DNA of 64,000 bases from Acetobacteraceae bacterium ESL0709. Lineage in GTDB: Bacteria > Pseudomonadota > Alphaproteobacteria > Acetobacterales > Acetobacteraceae. Position numbers and translations under genes: made by a program. Location of the stretch: NCBI GenBank assembly GCA_029433415.1, contig JAQTIA010000003.1:682001-746000 (forward strand), read 5' to 3'. Within the stretch, counting starts at the first letter, position 1; each line of letters begins with the position of its first letter. The notes beneath the pieces were generated by a model. That model saw only the letters and a program-made list of their open reading frames with translations. It searched no databases and was not told the origin of the DNA. Shown here in pieces: positions 8,433 to 18,086 of this stretch.

Positions 8433-8894
8433 TTGCCTCAGAAACCTTCTCCCAGACGTTCACTATTTGCTTCCATTCCCAATAAAGGACGCACCATAAG
8501 GCAGCACGTTATCAGACGGCTGATTATTATGGTTCCTCTTTTCCTCATCATGTTTTTCCTGGCAAAAAACGGCACGCTTGATGCTCTTTATGACCAGTTT
8601 ACCTTCAAAAAAATGAGCTGGTTCGATAATAGCGCCCTTGTTGAGCATCTTCGCACTGTTATCCGTCAGAAAAAACTCTCGACTCTGCCGCGCCACTGTC
8701 TTGTTTTTGTCATTAACGGAGACGTTGCCAATAACGAACCCACAATCAACGTTTTGGGACGGCATGGGAATGGTTGCCCGGGCGATACTGTTTCTTCAGA
8801 AAATCTTTTCAACATCAAGGTCAATCGTCTGGCGCGTTATCTGGCCACAGATGCTGGTACGCCAGGAGAATTCCATCCACTCGCCACCCAGTAG
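8433..8894 (+). CDS. Small membrane-anchored protein of unknown function
   Basis: This 153-residue protein is not one I recognise. It has a basic N-terminus (about 30 residues), one hydrophobic segment (RLIIMVPLFLIMFFLA, residues 29-44) and a probably extracytoplasmic domain of about 105 residues. That domain has CLVFVINGDVANNEPTINV and a second Cys in GNGCPGDT. The two cysteines could form a disulfide. The start is TTG at 8433, supported by GGAG eight bases upstream; the next in-frame ATG would fall inside the membrane segment. It sits alone between the zwf terminator and rnpB. Confidence 0.6.
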   Translation: MPQKPSPRRSLFASIPNKGRTIRQHVIRRLIIMVPLFLIMFFLAKNGTLDALYDQFTFKKMSWFDNSALVEHLRTVIRQKKLSTLPRHCLVFVINGDVANNEPTINVLGRHGNGCPGDTVSSENLFNIKVNRLARYLATDAGTPGEFHPLATQ

Positions 8895-8911
8895 TATTTT
8901 GTTAAACACCC

Positions 8912-8940
8912 TTGACCTTACCTTACAAGACAGGCACTCT
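8912..8940 (+). promoter_or_regulatory. Candidate rnpB promoter
   Basis: TTGACC at 8912-8917 is followed after 17 bases by a weak -10, CACTCT, at 8935-8940. The predicted start site, around 8947, agrees with the 5' end of the RNase P RNA inferred from its terminal helix at 8949. The -35 is good and the -10 poor. Confidence 0.45.
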
Positions 8941-8948
8941 TCCCTCCG

Positions 8949-9339
8949 CCAGATGGTCGGGTGATCGCCGGGACAGTTATGTCCTGGAGGAAAGTCCGGG
9001 CTCCACAGAAAGACGGTGCCGGCTAACAGCCGGCGAGGGCGACCTCAGGGAAAGTGCCACAGAAACAGGACTTCCTGCCGGCGTTGCGGTTTTCTGCGAT
9101 GCGCAGGTAAAGGTGAAACGGTGTGGTAAAAGCACACCGCGTCCCTGGCAACAGGGACGGACATGGTAAACCCCACCGGGAGCAAAACCGAATAGGGACG
9201 GCTGACATTTTATGTCTGGGGTTTCTGCCTCGCCGTCCGGGTTGGTTGCGTGAGGCAGGTTGCAAAACCTGTCCCAGATGAATGATCACCTCTCCTGTAT
9301 TAACTCAGGAGAACAGAACCCGGCTTACAGACCATCTGG
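8949..9339 (+). ncRNA. rnpB: RNase P RNA, bacterial type A
   Basis: The catalytic RNA of RNase P, which trims the 5' leader of pre-tRNAs. The universally conserved 5' core GAGGAAAGTCCGGGCTCC lies at 8987-9004 and the matching 3' core ACAGAACCCGGCTTAC at 9313-9328. The terminal P1 helix is formed by ccagatggtc at 8949-8958 and gaccatctgg at 9330-9339, which fixes both ends. Length, about 391 bases, fits type A of Alphaproteobacteria. No T-rich terminator follows directly. Its place just before the dcw cluster separates zwf from mraZ. Confidence 0.96.
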
Positions 9340-9698
9340 CTCTCGTTGTATTACGTCGTTTTCTTCCAGAACTTATACCAAATCTTCATGCATATGACAG
9401 CATGAAAGCAATCTTGTATCAGTTAAAACCCTCTTATTTTCAATATATTCTTAAGTTATTCAAATAATCGTAACATTCAATATAGTGCCCCTGGCATTTC
9501 TCCCAATAATTTTCCCCCGCTCCTCTCAAAAGATTCTGCCTGTTTTTTTATATTTTTTTTGACGCCCATATTTTCCCATGTTATCCCAAGCATGACAGAA
9601 TTCTCCCACGAAGAATCCCTTTCGCGAGAAATTCCAGAACTCTCGATTTTCACATTGGCGACAAGGCCATACAGACAGGAAAGGAGGCGTTGGCTGCA
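9340..9698 (+). other. mraZ leader region
   Basis: About 360 bases between rnpB and mraZ contain no credible gene. The first half is AT-rich. The second half holds the dcw promoter candidate and the repeated MraZ-box-like motifs described separately. Confidence 0.5.
9559..9608 (+). promoter_or_regulatory. Candidate dcw promoter with inverted MraZ boxes
   Basis: CCCA (TGGG on the minus strand) occurs at 9565, 9575, 9585 and 9605, exactly in 10-base register with one unit (9595) missing. MraZ of E. coli binds TGGGN repeats separated by five bases, which is the same period. TTGACGC at 9559-9565 followed after 14 bases by GTTATCCC (9580-9587) resembles the alphaproteobacterial promoter pattern, so three of the boxes overlap it. 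This suggests autorepression of the dcw cluster by MraZ. Box orientation is opposite to that in E. coli. Confidence 0.6.
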
Positions 9699-10187
9699 AT
9701 GAGCATGTTTTTGGGCACTCATTGTAATCGTTTCGACGCCAAAGGCCGCGTTTCCATTCCCGCACCCTTTAGAATCGCACTGAAAGAACAGGCACACCCG
9801 GGGGAGGCTCTTGTCATCCTCCGCCCGTCGCACCTGCATCCCTGTATCGAGGGCTGGACAGCCGACGGCTTCGCCTCGCTCGCAGCGCCGCTTGATGAAT
9901 ATGATCCCTTCTCGGAAGAACATGAGGATCTCGCTGCAAGTCTTTATGCCGATGCTTACCCGCTTGATAGCGACAAGGAAGGCCGGATCATCCTGCCTGA
10001 CGTTCTTAGGCAACATGCGGGCCTTGACAAGGAGGCCACCTTCATGGGGCTAGGGAAGATTTTTCAGATCTGGACCCCTGAAGCGGCCCTTGAGCGCAGA
10101 CTCCAGGCTCGCCAGCGCGCCAAGGAACTGAGTACCGCAAGACCTGCTGCACGCATATTGCCCAAAAAGGGGGATGACCATGAGTAA
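9699..10187 (+). CDS. mraZ: MraZ transcriptional regulator
   Basis: This protein of about 162 residues has two AbrB-like SpoVT domains. The first carries the family signature [22 protein letters not shown] at the N-terminus and the second [18 protein letters not shown] near residue 90. MraZ is a ring-forming DNA-binding protein that represses the dcw operon. The start is set at ATG 9699 (MSMFLG), 11 bases after GGAGG; an ATG at 9705 is also possible, and a TTG at 9690 is less likely. It leads the cluster, and box-like repeats lie just upstream. The 3' end overlaps rsmH by eight bases. Confidence 0.94.
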   Translation: MSMFLGTHCNRFDAKGRVSIPAPFRIALKEQAHPGEALVILRPSHLHPCIEGWTADGFASLAAPLDEYDPFSEEHEDLAASLYADAYPLDSDKEGRIILPDVLRQHAGLDKEATFMGLGKIFQIWTPEAALERRLQARQRAKELSTARPAARILPKKGDDHE

Positions 10188-11118
10188 GGGTCATTTCCCT
10201 GTTATGCTGCCTGAAGTCCTCGCGGCCCTTGATGTAAAAAAGGGTGGCTGCTACCTGGACGGAACTTTTGGTGGCGGAGGTTATAGTCGTGCCATCCTCT
10301 CCACAGAAGGAACGACGGTTCACGCCATCGACCGTGACCCTGACGCCATTGCGCGCGGACGTACCCTCCTCGAAGACTTTCCGGGCAGACTTTTCCTCCA
10401 TCATGGCACCTTTGGCAATATGGGGACATTACTGCAGCATGACATGCTCTTTGACGGCATTGTACTTGACCTGGGCGTTTCCTCCTTTCAGCTTGATGAG
10501 GCCGAGAGAGGGTTCTCATTCCGCTTTGATGCTCCGCTTGACATGCGCATGAGTGCGCAGGGACCATCAGCTGCTGATCTCGTTAATCAGGAAAGCGAAG
10601 AAACGCTGGCTGATATTCTCTATCATTATGGAGAAGAGAAAAAGGCCCGCTCCATCGCCCGTGCTCTCGTCAAGGCAAGGACAGAAGCCCCAATCACAAC
10701 CACTTTTGCCCTGGCTGATATTGTCCGGAGTTGTGTCCCGCGTGAACGGGCAGGCTTTGACCCCGCAACCAGAAGTTTTCAGGCTTTGCGTATAGCCGTC
10801 AATGATGAGCTCGGTGAAATCGAACGCGCCCTGGAGACAGCTCCCGCGAAACTCGCCCCAAAAGGCGTGTTCGTCGTCGTCACATTCCACTCTCTGGAAG
10901 ACCGTCTTGTCAAACGCTCAATGGCGCGCCTGAGCGGCAAAAAGACGCAGAACTCCCGTTATCTTCCTGCCAGTCTTACGACAGAAACGGAAGATTTTGC
11001 CCTTCTCCATGCGCGCGCACTTCATCCTGGAGAAGAGGAACTTCGTCAAAATCCCCGTTCAAGAAGCGCACATTTGAGGGCACTTCGCCGCCTCACTAAT
11101 GCTGGAGCGTTACAATGA
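10180..11118 (+). CDS. rsmH: 16S rRNA m4C1402 methyltransferase RsmH
   Basis: This 312-residue SAM-dependent methyltransferase (also called MraW) modifies the N4 of C1402 of 16S rRNA. It shows [13 protein letters not shown] at the N-terminus, the SAM loop [16 protein letters not shown] near residue 27, [16 protein letters not shown] near residue 92 and the family motif [13 protein letters not shown] near residue 202. I chose ATG 10180 because GGGGG lies six bases before it; ATG 10174 is too close to that site. It overlaps mraZ by eight bases and ftsL by four (ATGA). Confidence 0.95.
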   Translation: MSKGHFPVMLPEVLAALDVKKGGCYLDGTFGGGGYSRAILSTEGTTVHAIDRDPDAIARGRTLLEDFPGRLFLHHGTFGNMGTLLQHDMLFDGIVLDLGVSSFQLDEAERGFSFRFDAPLDMRMSAQGPSAADLVNQESEETLADILYHYGEEKKARSIARALVKARTEAPITTTFALADIVRSCVPRERAGFDPATRSFQALRIAVNDELGEIERALETAPAKLAPKGVFVVVTFHSLEDRLVKRSMARLSGKKTQNSRYLPASLTTETEDFALLHARALHPGEEELRQNPRSRSAHLRALRRLTNAGALQ

Positions 11119-12005
11119 TCAGACCTGTTACCTTCCTTTGTGCTCTCATGGCGGCCTTGTCGGGGTTATTTCTCTATACCAAAAAACATAATACGCTGCT
11201 CCTTGACGAAAAAATCACACAGCTCGTTCATGATACACGCAGAGTCCAGGAGCAGACCGTCATGCTGCGGACGGAATGGGCCCTGCTAAACCAGCCGGAC
11301 AGGCTAACCGCTCTCTCGGAACGTTTTCTTCCCCAATTGGAATCCGTACAACCGCGCCAGTTTGTTAAAATGGACAAACTTGCTTCTGTCCTGCCTGCCA
11401 TCAGCCATAAACCCGTCCAGGTTTCCATAGCCCAGACTACAGAGCAACATGCAGGGCCAACCACACAGCCGCAACCTGCTACACAGACCGACGCTAGCGC
11501 CCATAATAACGCCGGAAATACTTCAGCAACAGAGTCCCATGAAACCACGGATCTGGAAAAAGCCATTGCTACTGCGAAACAGGGTAACCCCTTTCCTTCC
11601 ATCCGTCATGAAGACGCAGCCGTTACCCCTTCCTTGACGGGAAATCATGCCGCGCATGATAATAGTACAGCGAAACCAGTTTCCCGTCCTGCTGCTCATA
11701 AAATTTCCAGTCTGGATCAGACCATCGCCATGATGGCGCAGCATACAAAGGAGAAACATGCACAGGAAAAAACCTTCCGGGAACAGTCACTTCTGAAAAC
11801 CACCACCCAAAAACCGGAATCCAAAAAAGTACGACACAGATTACCGGATGTGGATGATGCCTCACCCACCCCCAAGGTTGAGGCAGTTTCATGGTCCAGA
11901 CCACAGGAAAAATCTCCCCAGAGAAACTCTTCAGGCGGACATAATGCAAGAGCCTCCATGACTATGCAGGAACCTCTGCCGCCCCCAGTCCCCCTGACAA
12001 ACTGA
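11115..12005 (+). CDS. ftsL: FtsL-like division protein with long C-terminal tail
   Basis: Position between rsmH and ftsI identifies this as FtsL, a small bitopic protein of the divisome. Residues 1-20 include one membrane segment ([19 protein letters not shown]), followed by a short coiled-coil region with [16 protein letters not shown] and the FtsL-like ending [19 protein letters not shown] near residue 65. The usual FtsL is about 90-130 residues. Here another 190 residues of low-complexity sequence rich in Q, T, S, A, H and P follow. That tail should be periplasmic and disordered. Sequence similarity in FtsL is weak, so the call leans on context and topology. Confidence 0.82.
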   Translation: MIRPVTFLCALMAALSGLFLYTKKHNTLLLDEKITQLVHDTRRVQEQTVMLRTEWALLNQPDRLTALSERFLPQLESVQPRQFVKMDKLASVLPAISHKPVQVSIAQTTEQHAGPTTQPQPATQTDASAHNNAGNTSATESHETTDLEKAIATAKQGNPFPSIRHEDAAVTPSLTGNHAAHDNSTAKPVSRPAAHKISSLDQTIAMMAQHTKEKHAQEKTFREQSLLKTTTQKPESKKVRHRLPDVDDASPTPKVEAVSWSRPQEKSPQRNSSGGHNARASMTMQEPLPPPVPLTN

Positions 12006-12082
12006 TAGCCAAAACGGCGTTTGACAGTCTGCCCTTTTCTCACTTTAAGTGGCGGCTTAACGCTCCCGGCTGAAACGACCTC

Positions 12083-14038
12083 ATGGCAGAGACACCTCCT
12101 CCCCCCCATTCTCCTGACTCCTCCGACCGGATTCTCGGAAACCGTTCGCCCGGCTTTTTTGCCCGCAAAAAAAAAGACAGGAAAAAAGAAAAGACTGAAA
12201 ATAAAAAAGCTCCTCCCAAACCAAAAAACGTAAAACCGAAACTGACTGATGAAGAACGTTGTCAGGGACGTCTTGTGTATGTCGGTCTCGGATTCCTGGT
12301 CCTCTTTGGTGCTGTCAGTTTTAAAGCCATTCTGGCAACTGTGCTGGCCCCCATGCCGCCTCTGCCCAACCAGGTTGCCGCAACACTGCCGGAAATTCCC
12401 AAGCCTGATCCCAAAGCCCTGATGAGCGGTGTCTTTACCCTGCCTAACGTCAAACGCGCTTCCATCACGGACCGTAACGGCCAGCCTCTCGCGCTTTCCC
12501 TGCCTATGGTACAGGTCTACGCCAATCCGCGGGAAATTATTGACCCTGAAGACGTTGTGGAGAAACTGAGCGCGATTTTGCCTGATCTCAAGAAAGATCT
12601 GGTCCTGAAAAGGCTCCATCAGAACAGACAATTCGTTTATCTCTCGCGCGATATTTCCCCTACACAGGAACTCGCCATTAATAATCTCGGTATACCGGGA
12701 CTCTATTTCGAAAATAGTGAAAAACGCCGTTACCCTCTGGGTAATATAGCCGCTCATATATTGGGCAGCGTCGATATTGACGATCACGGGATTGCTGGCG
12801 TTGAACGTTATTTTGACAAGCGCCTGATGAGTGACCCCACTCCCTTGCGTCTCTCTATTGATACCAGAGTGCAGGCTGCCATCCGCGAAGAGCTTTATAA
12901 CGCCAAGGAACATTTCAGTGCCATCGGAGCCAGCTCCATTCTGATGGATGTACGCACTGGCGAGATTCTCGCCATGGTCAGCCTGCCTGATTTTGACGCC
13001 AATGATTTTTCCCATGTGCCAGCTGATGCACGCTTCAACCGCGCTGTTACAGGCATGTACGAACCCGGCTCCACTTTCAAGCTCCAGACAGCTGCCATGG
13101 CGCTTCAGCTGGGGGTTGCTCATATCTGGGACCGTTTTTCGACCATCCCCATCCATGTCGGGCGCTTCAAGATCTCGGATCTAAAATCAGACCATTTTGC
13201 ACCCTGGCTTCCTCTCACATCTGTCATGGCTTATTCCTCCAACCCCGCCTCGGCGCATATTGCTCTTGATGTCGGTGCCAAGAGACAGAGGGAATGGCTG
13301 GGACAAATGGGTTTTCTGGACCGTGTTCCCGTCGAACTCCCTGAAGCCGCACGACCCATTGTCCCTTCAAAAAGAAATTGGGGTCTGACAACCGTCATGA
13401 CGGTCGGGTTCGGTCACGGCGTTGCTGAGTCCCCCCTGGCCATCGTACGTGGCACAGCTGCAGCCGCCAATGGCGGGTTTCTGATTACGCCAACCCTCCT
13501 TGCACAACCCCATGATGAAAACACGGAACCAACCCCCAAGGGACCGCGACTTATTTCACCAGAAAATGCCGACATATTACGCCGCATATTGCGCCTGGAC
13601 GTCACAAAAGGCACAGGGAAAAATGCAGAAAGTCCTGGCTATTTTGTTGGCGGGAAAACAGGTACAGCCGAAAAAGTGGGCGCTCACGGCGCTTATCTGA
13701 AGCATGTCAATATTACAGCCTTCACGGGGGTTTTTCCTATGAATGACCCTCATTACGCCCTTTACGTCATGCTGGATGCGCCACATCCGACAGCCGAGAC
13801 ACACGGGTGGACAACAGCGGGCTGGATTGCCGCCCCGACATTCTCACGCATTGTCACAAGAACGGCCCCCATGCTCGGTCTTTTCCCTCCTCCACCAGAT
13901 CAGGTCGAAAAGATTGATCAGGACATGACCATATCACTCAATCCTCCCGTTCCACGAGGTGTCCGCCCGCTGGGACCCGGCAACGACCCCGGGGCACCAC
14001 AACCCCGCACAACATCCTCTCATCCGAAAGGGCATTAA
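12083..14038 (+). CDS. ftsI: Peptidoglycan transpeptidase FtsI (PBP3)
   Basis: This 651-residue class B penicillin-binding protein cross-links septal peptidoglycan. A basic, proline- and lysine-rich cytoplasmic head of about 65 residues precedes one membrane segment (GLGFLVLFGAVSFKAILATVL). The PBP dimer domain follows, then the transpeptidase domain with the SxxK motif in EPGSTFKLQTA (near residue 330), SxN as SSNPAS (near 385) and KTGT as GGKTGTAEK (near 523). A proline-rich tail follows. The basic head, including a KKKDRKKEKTEN run, is longer than in E. coli. It lies 77 bases after ftsL; the ribosome binding site is weak. Confidence 0.95.
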   Translation: MAETPPPPHSPDSSDRILGNRSPGFFARKKKDRKKEKTENKKAPPKPKNVKPKLTDEERCQGRLVYVGLGFLVLFGAVSFKAILATVLAPMPPLPNQVAATLPEIPKPDPKALMSGVFTLPNVKRASITDRNGQPLALSLPMVQVYANPREIIDPEDVVEKLSAILPDLKKDLVLKRLHQNRQFVYLSRDISPTQELAINNLGIPGLYFENSEKRRYPLGNIAAHILGSVDIDDHGIAGVERYFDKRLMSDPTPLRLSIDTRVQAAIREELYNAKEHFSAIGASSILMDVRTGEILAMVSLPDFDANDFSHVPADARFNRAVTGMYEPGSTFKLQTAAMALQLGVAHIWDRFSTIPIHVGRFKISDLKSDHFAPWLPLTSVMAYSSNPASAHIALDVGAKRQREWLGQMGFLDRVPVELPEAARPIVPSKRNWGLTTVMTVGFGHGVAESPLAIVRGTAAAANGGFLITPTLLAQPHDENTEPTPKGPRLISPENADILRRILRLDVTKGTGKNAESPGYFVGGKTGTAEKVGAHGAYLKHVNITAFTGVFPMNDPHYALYVMLDAPHPTAETHGWTTAGWIAAPTFSRIVTRTAPMLGLFPPPPDQVEKIDQDMTISLNPPVPRGVRPLGPGNDPGAPQPRTTSSHPKGH

Positions 14039-14085
14039 AACCCGGCGCGTTCTCTTTTCTCTTCCTTTTTCTGTAAGGCTCCATC

Positions 14086-15576
14086 ATGCTCCTTTCCGCT
14101 CTCCTTCACCATCTCGGCATCTCCTCTGTCCTGCAACACGATGTAATCATCACAGACATTACTGCTGATAGCAGGACTGTACAGCCGGGAAGTCTGTTCG
14201 TTGCCCTGAAGGGCAGCCAGCATGATGGAGCAGCCTATATTCCTCACGCCATTTTCGAAGGAGCCGTCGCTATTATCCGCCACAAGAAAGAAGGCACCCC
14301 CACCATTCTCGACCATTATGAGAATGGCCAAGCCATTCCCATGATCGCCGTTGAAAATCCAGCCCGCTTTCTTGCTCTTGCCGCCATGAAACTTGCAGGT
14401 TCTTCGCCCGACATGATCGCAGCCGTTACGGGCACGAATGGCAAGAGCAGCACGGTGGATTTTGTCAGGCAAATCTGGCAGAAACAGAATGTTCCCGCCG
14501 CCAGTATTGGCACGCTTGGCCTCATCACTGACGCCGACCTTCCACCCCTCCCTCCTTTGACAACACCTGATTCCGTCAGCCTCGCCAAGGCTTTGGCCGG
14601 TCTAAAAAAAGCCGGTATCGAACATGTCGCGTTAGAAGCTTCTTCTCATGGTATCATACAATCCCGACTTGATGGCCTGACCATTGGAGCCGCCGGCTTT
14701 TCCAATCTGACACGGGATCATCTGGATTATCACGGTACGCTCTCCGCCTATAGGGACGCTAAATTACGCCTTTTTAGAGAGATCCTGACTGAAGGCGGCA
14801 TCTCTGTTTTTAATGCCGATATGGACACGGAAACCGTCTCCGCCCTTCGCGTCATCGCCGAGAAGCGTCATCTAAAAATACGTGATATCGGCCGAAAAAA
14901 TGGTCTTCTTACAATCAAGTCTATCCAGCCCACACCCACCGGGCAGATTGTTACAATTGCTTTTTCAGGCAGGACTCTTCCACCCTTGAGCATTCCCTTG
15001 GTCGGCAGTTTTCAGGTTGAGAATGCCCTGATGGCTGCTGCCTTATGCTGGAAAGATGACGAAGACGCTCCCGAAATACTCTCACTTCTTTCGCAACTTG
15101 AAAACGTACCCGGCCGGTGCGAACTCGTCGCCACATTACCCCATAATGCCACAGCCTATATTGATTACGCCCATACACCCGATGCTCTGGAACATATCCT
15201 CCTTAGCCTGCGCGCCCATACAAAAGGAAAAATTACCCTGGTTTTCGGAGCCGGTGGAGATCGTGACAAGGGTAAACGTCCGCTTATGGGACAGATTGCT
15301 GCACGACTGGCCGACAGGATTATCATCACTGACGACAATCCACGCCGTGAAGACCCCGCACTGATCAGACAGGAAATCAAAAATACCTGTCCACAGGCAC
15401 AGGAAATTCCCTCCCGTCATGATGCCATCGCCGAAGGGCTGCACTCTCTTCAGGAAGGTGACATTCTCCTTGTTGCCGGTAAAGGCCATGAAAAAGGTCA
15501 AATCACAGGCGATGAAGTTCTTCCCTTTGACGACCGCGACGTCACACGTACTCTGGCGAAAGAAATTTACGCATGA
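14086..15576 (+). CDS. murE: UDP-MurNAc-tripeptide synthetase MurE
   Basis: This 496-residue Mur ligase adds the third amino acid of the peptidoglycan stem to UDP-MurNAc-L-Ala-D-Glu in the cytoplasm. The ATP loop [13 protein letters not shown] lies near residue 114. ITDDNPRREDP near residue 415 contains DNPR, the signature for meso-diaminopimelate specificity. GKGHEKGQ near the C-terminus is also typical. Its stop overlaps the murF start (ATGA). Confidence 0.96.
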   Translation: MLLSALLHHLGISSVLQHDVIITDITADSRTVQPGSLFVALKGSQHDGAAYIPHAIFEGAVAIIRHKKEGTPTILDHYENGQAIPMIAVENPARFLALAAMKLAGSSPDMIAAVTGTNGKSSTVDFVRQIWQKQNVPAASIGTLGLITDADLPPLPPLTTPDSVSLAKALAGLKKAGIEHVALEASSHGIIQSRLDGLTIGAAGFSNLTRDHLDYHGTLSAYRDAKLRLFREILTEGGISVFNADMDTETVSALRVIAEKRHLKIRDIGRKNGLLTIKSIQPTPTGQIVTIAFSGRTLPPLSIPLVGSFQVENALMAAALCWKDDEDAPEILSLLSQLENVPGRCELVATLPHNATAYIDYAHTPDALEHILLSLRAHTKGKITLVFGAGGDRDKGKRPLMGQIAARLADRIIITDDNPRREDPALIRQEIKNTCPQAQEIPSRHDAIAEGLHSLQEGDILLVAGKGHEKGQITGDEVLPFDDRDVTRTLAKEIYA

Positions 15577-16970
15577 AATTCTCTTCCCCTTTATGGACCA
15601 GCCCTGAACTACGTGCGGCAACAAAAGGCGTGCTGACCACAGAATGTGACATTACAGGCGTTTCCATAGACACGCGCACCCTCCAGAAAAATGATCTTTT
15701 CATCGCCCTGAAGGGGGATCATTCAGACGGACACCGTTTTATCCGCCAGGCTCTTGAGCAAGGTGCCGGAGCCGTCATGGCACATGATAATTCTGCCCTG
15801 GAGGCACAGAAATTACAGAACGACCCCCGCATCCTTCTGGTTTCTGACACCATGAAAGGCCTTGAGGAGCTTGGTCGCTTCGCACGACAGCGTTTCAAGG
15901 GAAAAGCCATCGCCATCAGTGGCAGCGTCGGGAAGACCACGACAAAAGAGATGCTGCGCCATGCCCTCGCACCCCACGGAAAGGTGCATGCTTCCGTCGC
16001 GTCTTTCAATAATCACTGGGGTGTGCCCCTGACACTGGCGCGCCTGCCCCGTGATGCTGATTTCTGCATTAATGAGATTGGCATGAATCACACGGGCGAA
16101 ATTGCTCCTCTCGTGGCGCAGGTAAGGCCTGACTGTGCCATTATCACGGCCATAGGAACAGCCCATCTCGGCCTTATGGGCAGCCACGAAGCCATCGCAC
16201 ACGAGAAGGCGTCTCTTTTCGCTGGTCTGAACCCCGAACATTCTTTCGCGCTCATGCCAGATAATACAGGGTATGAAGAACTGGCACGGCATTATCTTCC
16301 ATCCCACGCTCTTTTATGGCTTGTCGGATTTTCGGGCGAAGCCACCATACATATCGAAAATCCCGTTCTTTCGGATACAGGAAGCCGGTTTCACCTTCAT
16401 ATCCGCCAGAAAACCATTTCTGTCACGCTAACGCTGCCAGGACTGCATCATATTCGTAACGCAGCCCTGACACTGGGCTGCATCGCCGGCCTTGGGCTAG
16501 AACTGGAACCATCAGTACAAGCTCTTAAAAACTTCGCTCCTGACAGGGGACGAGGTGCAACAGTTTGTCTGGGTAAGGACATTACGCTCATTGACGAAAG
16601 CTATAACGCCTCTTCTGACAGCATCCGCGCCGCCCTGAAAACGCTTGCCCTGCGCCCCGCAACACGCAGGATTGCTGCTCTGGGTGACATGCTTGAACTT
16701 GGTGAATTTGCACGCTCGGAACATGAATCCCTCGCCCCTGACATATGCGCCTGTGAAGCTCTTTGTTTCTGTTGCGGCCCCCATATGAAAGCCCTTTTCG
16801 AGAGCCTCCCTCCAGAACTTAAAGGAGGTTACGCCGAGAACTCGACAGGCTTGATTCCACTTATTGCCGAAACCCTTCATCCTGGAGATATCCTTCTCGT
16901 CAAGGGTAGTCTGGGCAGCCAGATGAAAAAACTGATAGAGGGTCTTGAGACCACTTTCCGCCATCATTGA
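15573..16970 (+). CDS. murF: UDP-MurNAc-tripeptide:D-Ala-D-Ala ligase MurF
   Basis: This 465-residue ligase adds D-Ala-D-Ala to complete the UDP-MurNAc pentapeptide. The ATP loop is ISGSVGKTTTKEML near residue 115, with SFNNHWGVPLTLARLP near residue 145 and the family motif DESYNASSDSIRAAL near residue 340. Overlap with murE by four bases suggests translational coupling. The window also holds ddl, which makes its D-Ala-D-Ala substrate. Confidence 0.96.
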   Translation: MKFSSPLWTSPELRAATKGVLTTECDITGVSIDTRTLQKNDLFIALKGDHSDGHRFIRQALEQGAGAVMAHDNSALEAQKLQNDPRILLVSDTMKGLEELGRFARQRFKGKAIAISGSVGKTTTKEMLRHALAPHGKVHASVASFNNHWGVPLTLARLPRDADFCINEIGMNHTGEIAPLVAQVRPDCAIITAIGTAHLGLMGSHEAIAHEKASLFAGLNPEHSFALMPDNTGYEELARHYLPSHALLWLVGFSGEATIHIENPVLSDTGSRFHLHIRQKTISVTLTLPGLHHIRNAALTLGCIAGLGLELEPSVQALKNFAPDRGRGATVCLGKDITLIDESYNASSDSIRAALKTLALRPATRRIAALGDMLELGEFARSEHESLAPDICACEALCFCCGPHMKALFESLPPELKGGYAENSTGLIPLIAETLHPGDILLVKGSLGSQMKKLIEGLETTFRHH

Positions 16971-16994
16971 GAAAAGCTGAACCGAGTCTAATCC

Positions 16995-18086
16995 ATGCTC
17001 TACAACCTTATCGCTGCCCATAACCTGCATCATGGCGGTTTTTTCAACCTCTTCCACTACATCACTTTCCGGGCGGGCTGCGCTTGTCTGACGGCTCTGG
17101 TCTTTACGCTTTTTCTGGGGCGCCCTTTCATCGCTCATCTCAAACGCATCCAGCGTGATGGACAACCCATCAGGGCCGTTGGCCCCGAGCGCCATATCCT
17201 CGAAAAAGCAGGTACTCCAACAATGGGCGGCATGCTCATCCTAGCTGGGCTGACCCTCTCGACCCTCTTATGGGCTGATCTCCATAACGGGTTTGTCTGG
17301 GCTGTCCTCCTGACAACGCTTTCCTTTGGTGCCGTCGGTTTTGTCGATGATTATGAGAAACTCGCCCGCCATAACTCCGCAGGATTGAGCAAAAAAACGC
17401 GTCTTGGCTGCGAATTTCTAGTCTCTCTTCTGGCTGGAATCTGGCTTCAAGCCCTTACTCCGCCGGAATTACGCAATGCACTGGCTTTTCCTTTCGCCAA
17501 ATCCCTTATTCTGCCTTTAGGTTATGCCTTTCCGCTCTTTGCCATGATTACCATCAGTGGCTTTGGCAACGCCGTCAACCTGACTGACGGGCTTGACGGA
17601 CTGGCAACAGTGCCTGTCATCATTGCCGCACTGGTTTTTGCCCTGATCGCCTATATGGTCGGGAATCACGTTTTTGCCGACTATCTGCAACTTCACCATA
17701 TTCCTGGCACAGGCGAGGTCAGCGTCTTTTGCGCCGCACTGATTGGCGCTGCACTGGGTTTTCTATGGTTTAATGCCCCTCCAGCGGAAGTTTTTATGGG
17801 AGACACAGGCTCCCTTGCGCTCGGCGGAGCGCTGGGAGCCGTAGCTGTGGCCGTCAAGCATGAATTAGTTCTCTGCATTGTCGGCGGGCTGTTTGTCGCT
17901 GAAACATTATCGGTTATCATTCAGGTGTTCTGGTTCCGCCGGACGGGCAGGCGTGTCTTCCTCATGGCACCCCTGCATCATCATTTTGAGAAAAAAGGCT
18001 GGCAGGAACCGAAAATTGTCGTACGGTTCTGGATCATAGCCTTTGTGCTGGGACTCTTTGGTTTAGCGACGTTGAAACTGAGATGA
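16995..18086 (+). CDS. mraY: Phospho-MurNAc-pentapeptide translocase MraY
   Basis: This 363-residue polytopic membrane enzyme transfers phospho-MurNAc-pentapeptide to undecaprenyl phosphate, forming lipid I. About ten hydrophobic segments are visible. Diagnostic motifs are [12 protein letters not shown] near residue 74, [20 protein letters not shown] near residue 117, the catalytic-site [10 protein letters not shown] near residue 195 and [11 protein letters not shown] near residue 320. It follows murF by 24 bases and overlaps murD by four. Confidence 0.97.
   Translation: MLYNLIAAHNLHHGGFFNLFHYITFRAGCACLTALVFTLFLGRPFIAHLKRIQRDGQPIRAVGPERHILEKAGTPTMGGMLILAGLTLSTLLWADLHNGFVWAVLLTTLSFGAVGFVDDYEKLARHNSAGLSKKTRLGCEFLVSLLAGIWLQALTPPELRNALAFPFAKSLILPLGYAFPLFAMITISGFGNAVNLTDGLDGLATVPVIIAALVFALIAYMVGNHVFADYLQLHHIPGTGEVSVFCAALIGAALGFLWFNAPPAEVFMGDTGSLALGGALGAVAVAVKHELVLCIVGGLFVAETLSVIIQVFWFRRTGRRVFLMAPLHHHFEKKGWQEPKIVVRFWIIAFVLGLFGLATLKLR

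Noticed and set aside
11717-13156. Long minus-strand ORF (479 codons) opposite ftsL and ftsI
   Set aside because: It lies wholly antisense to well-supported division genes, has no recognisable domain and no ribosome binding site. Such open frames arise from codon bias in the sense genes.
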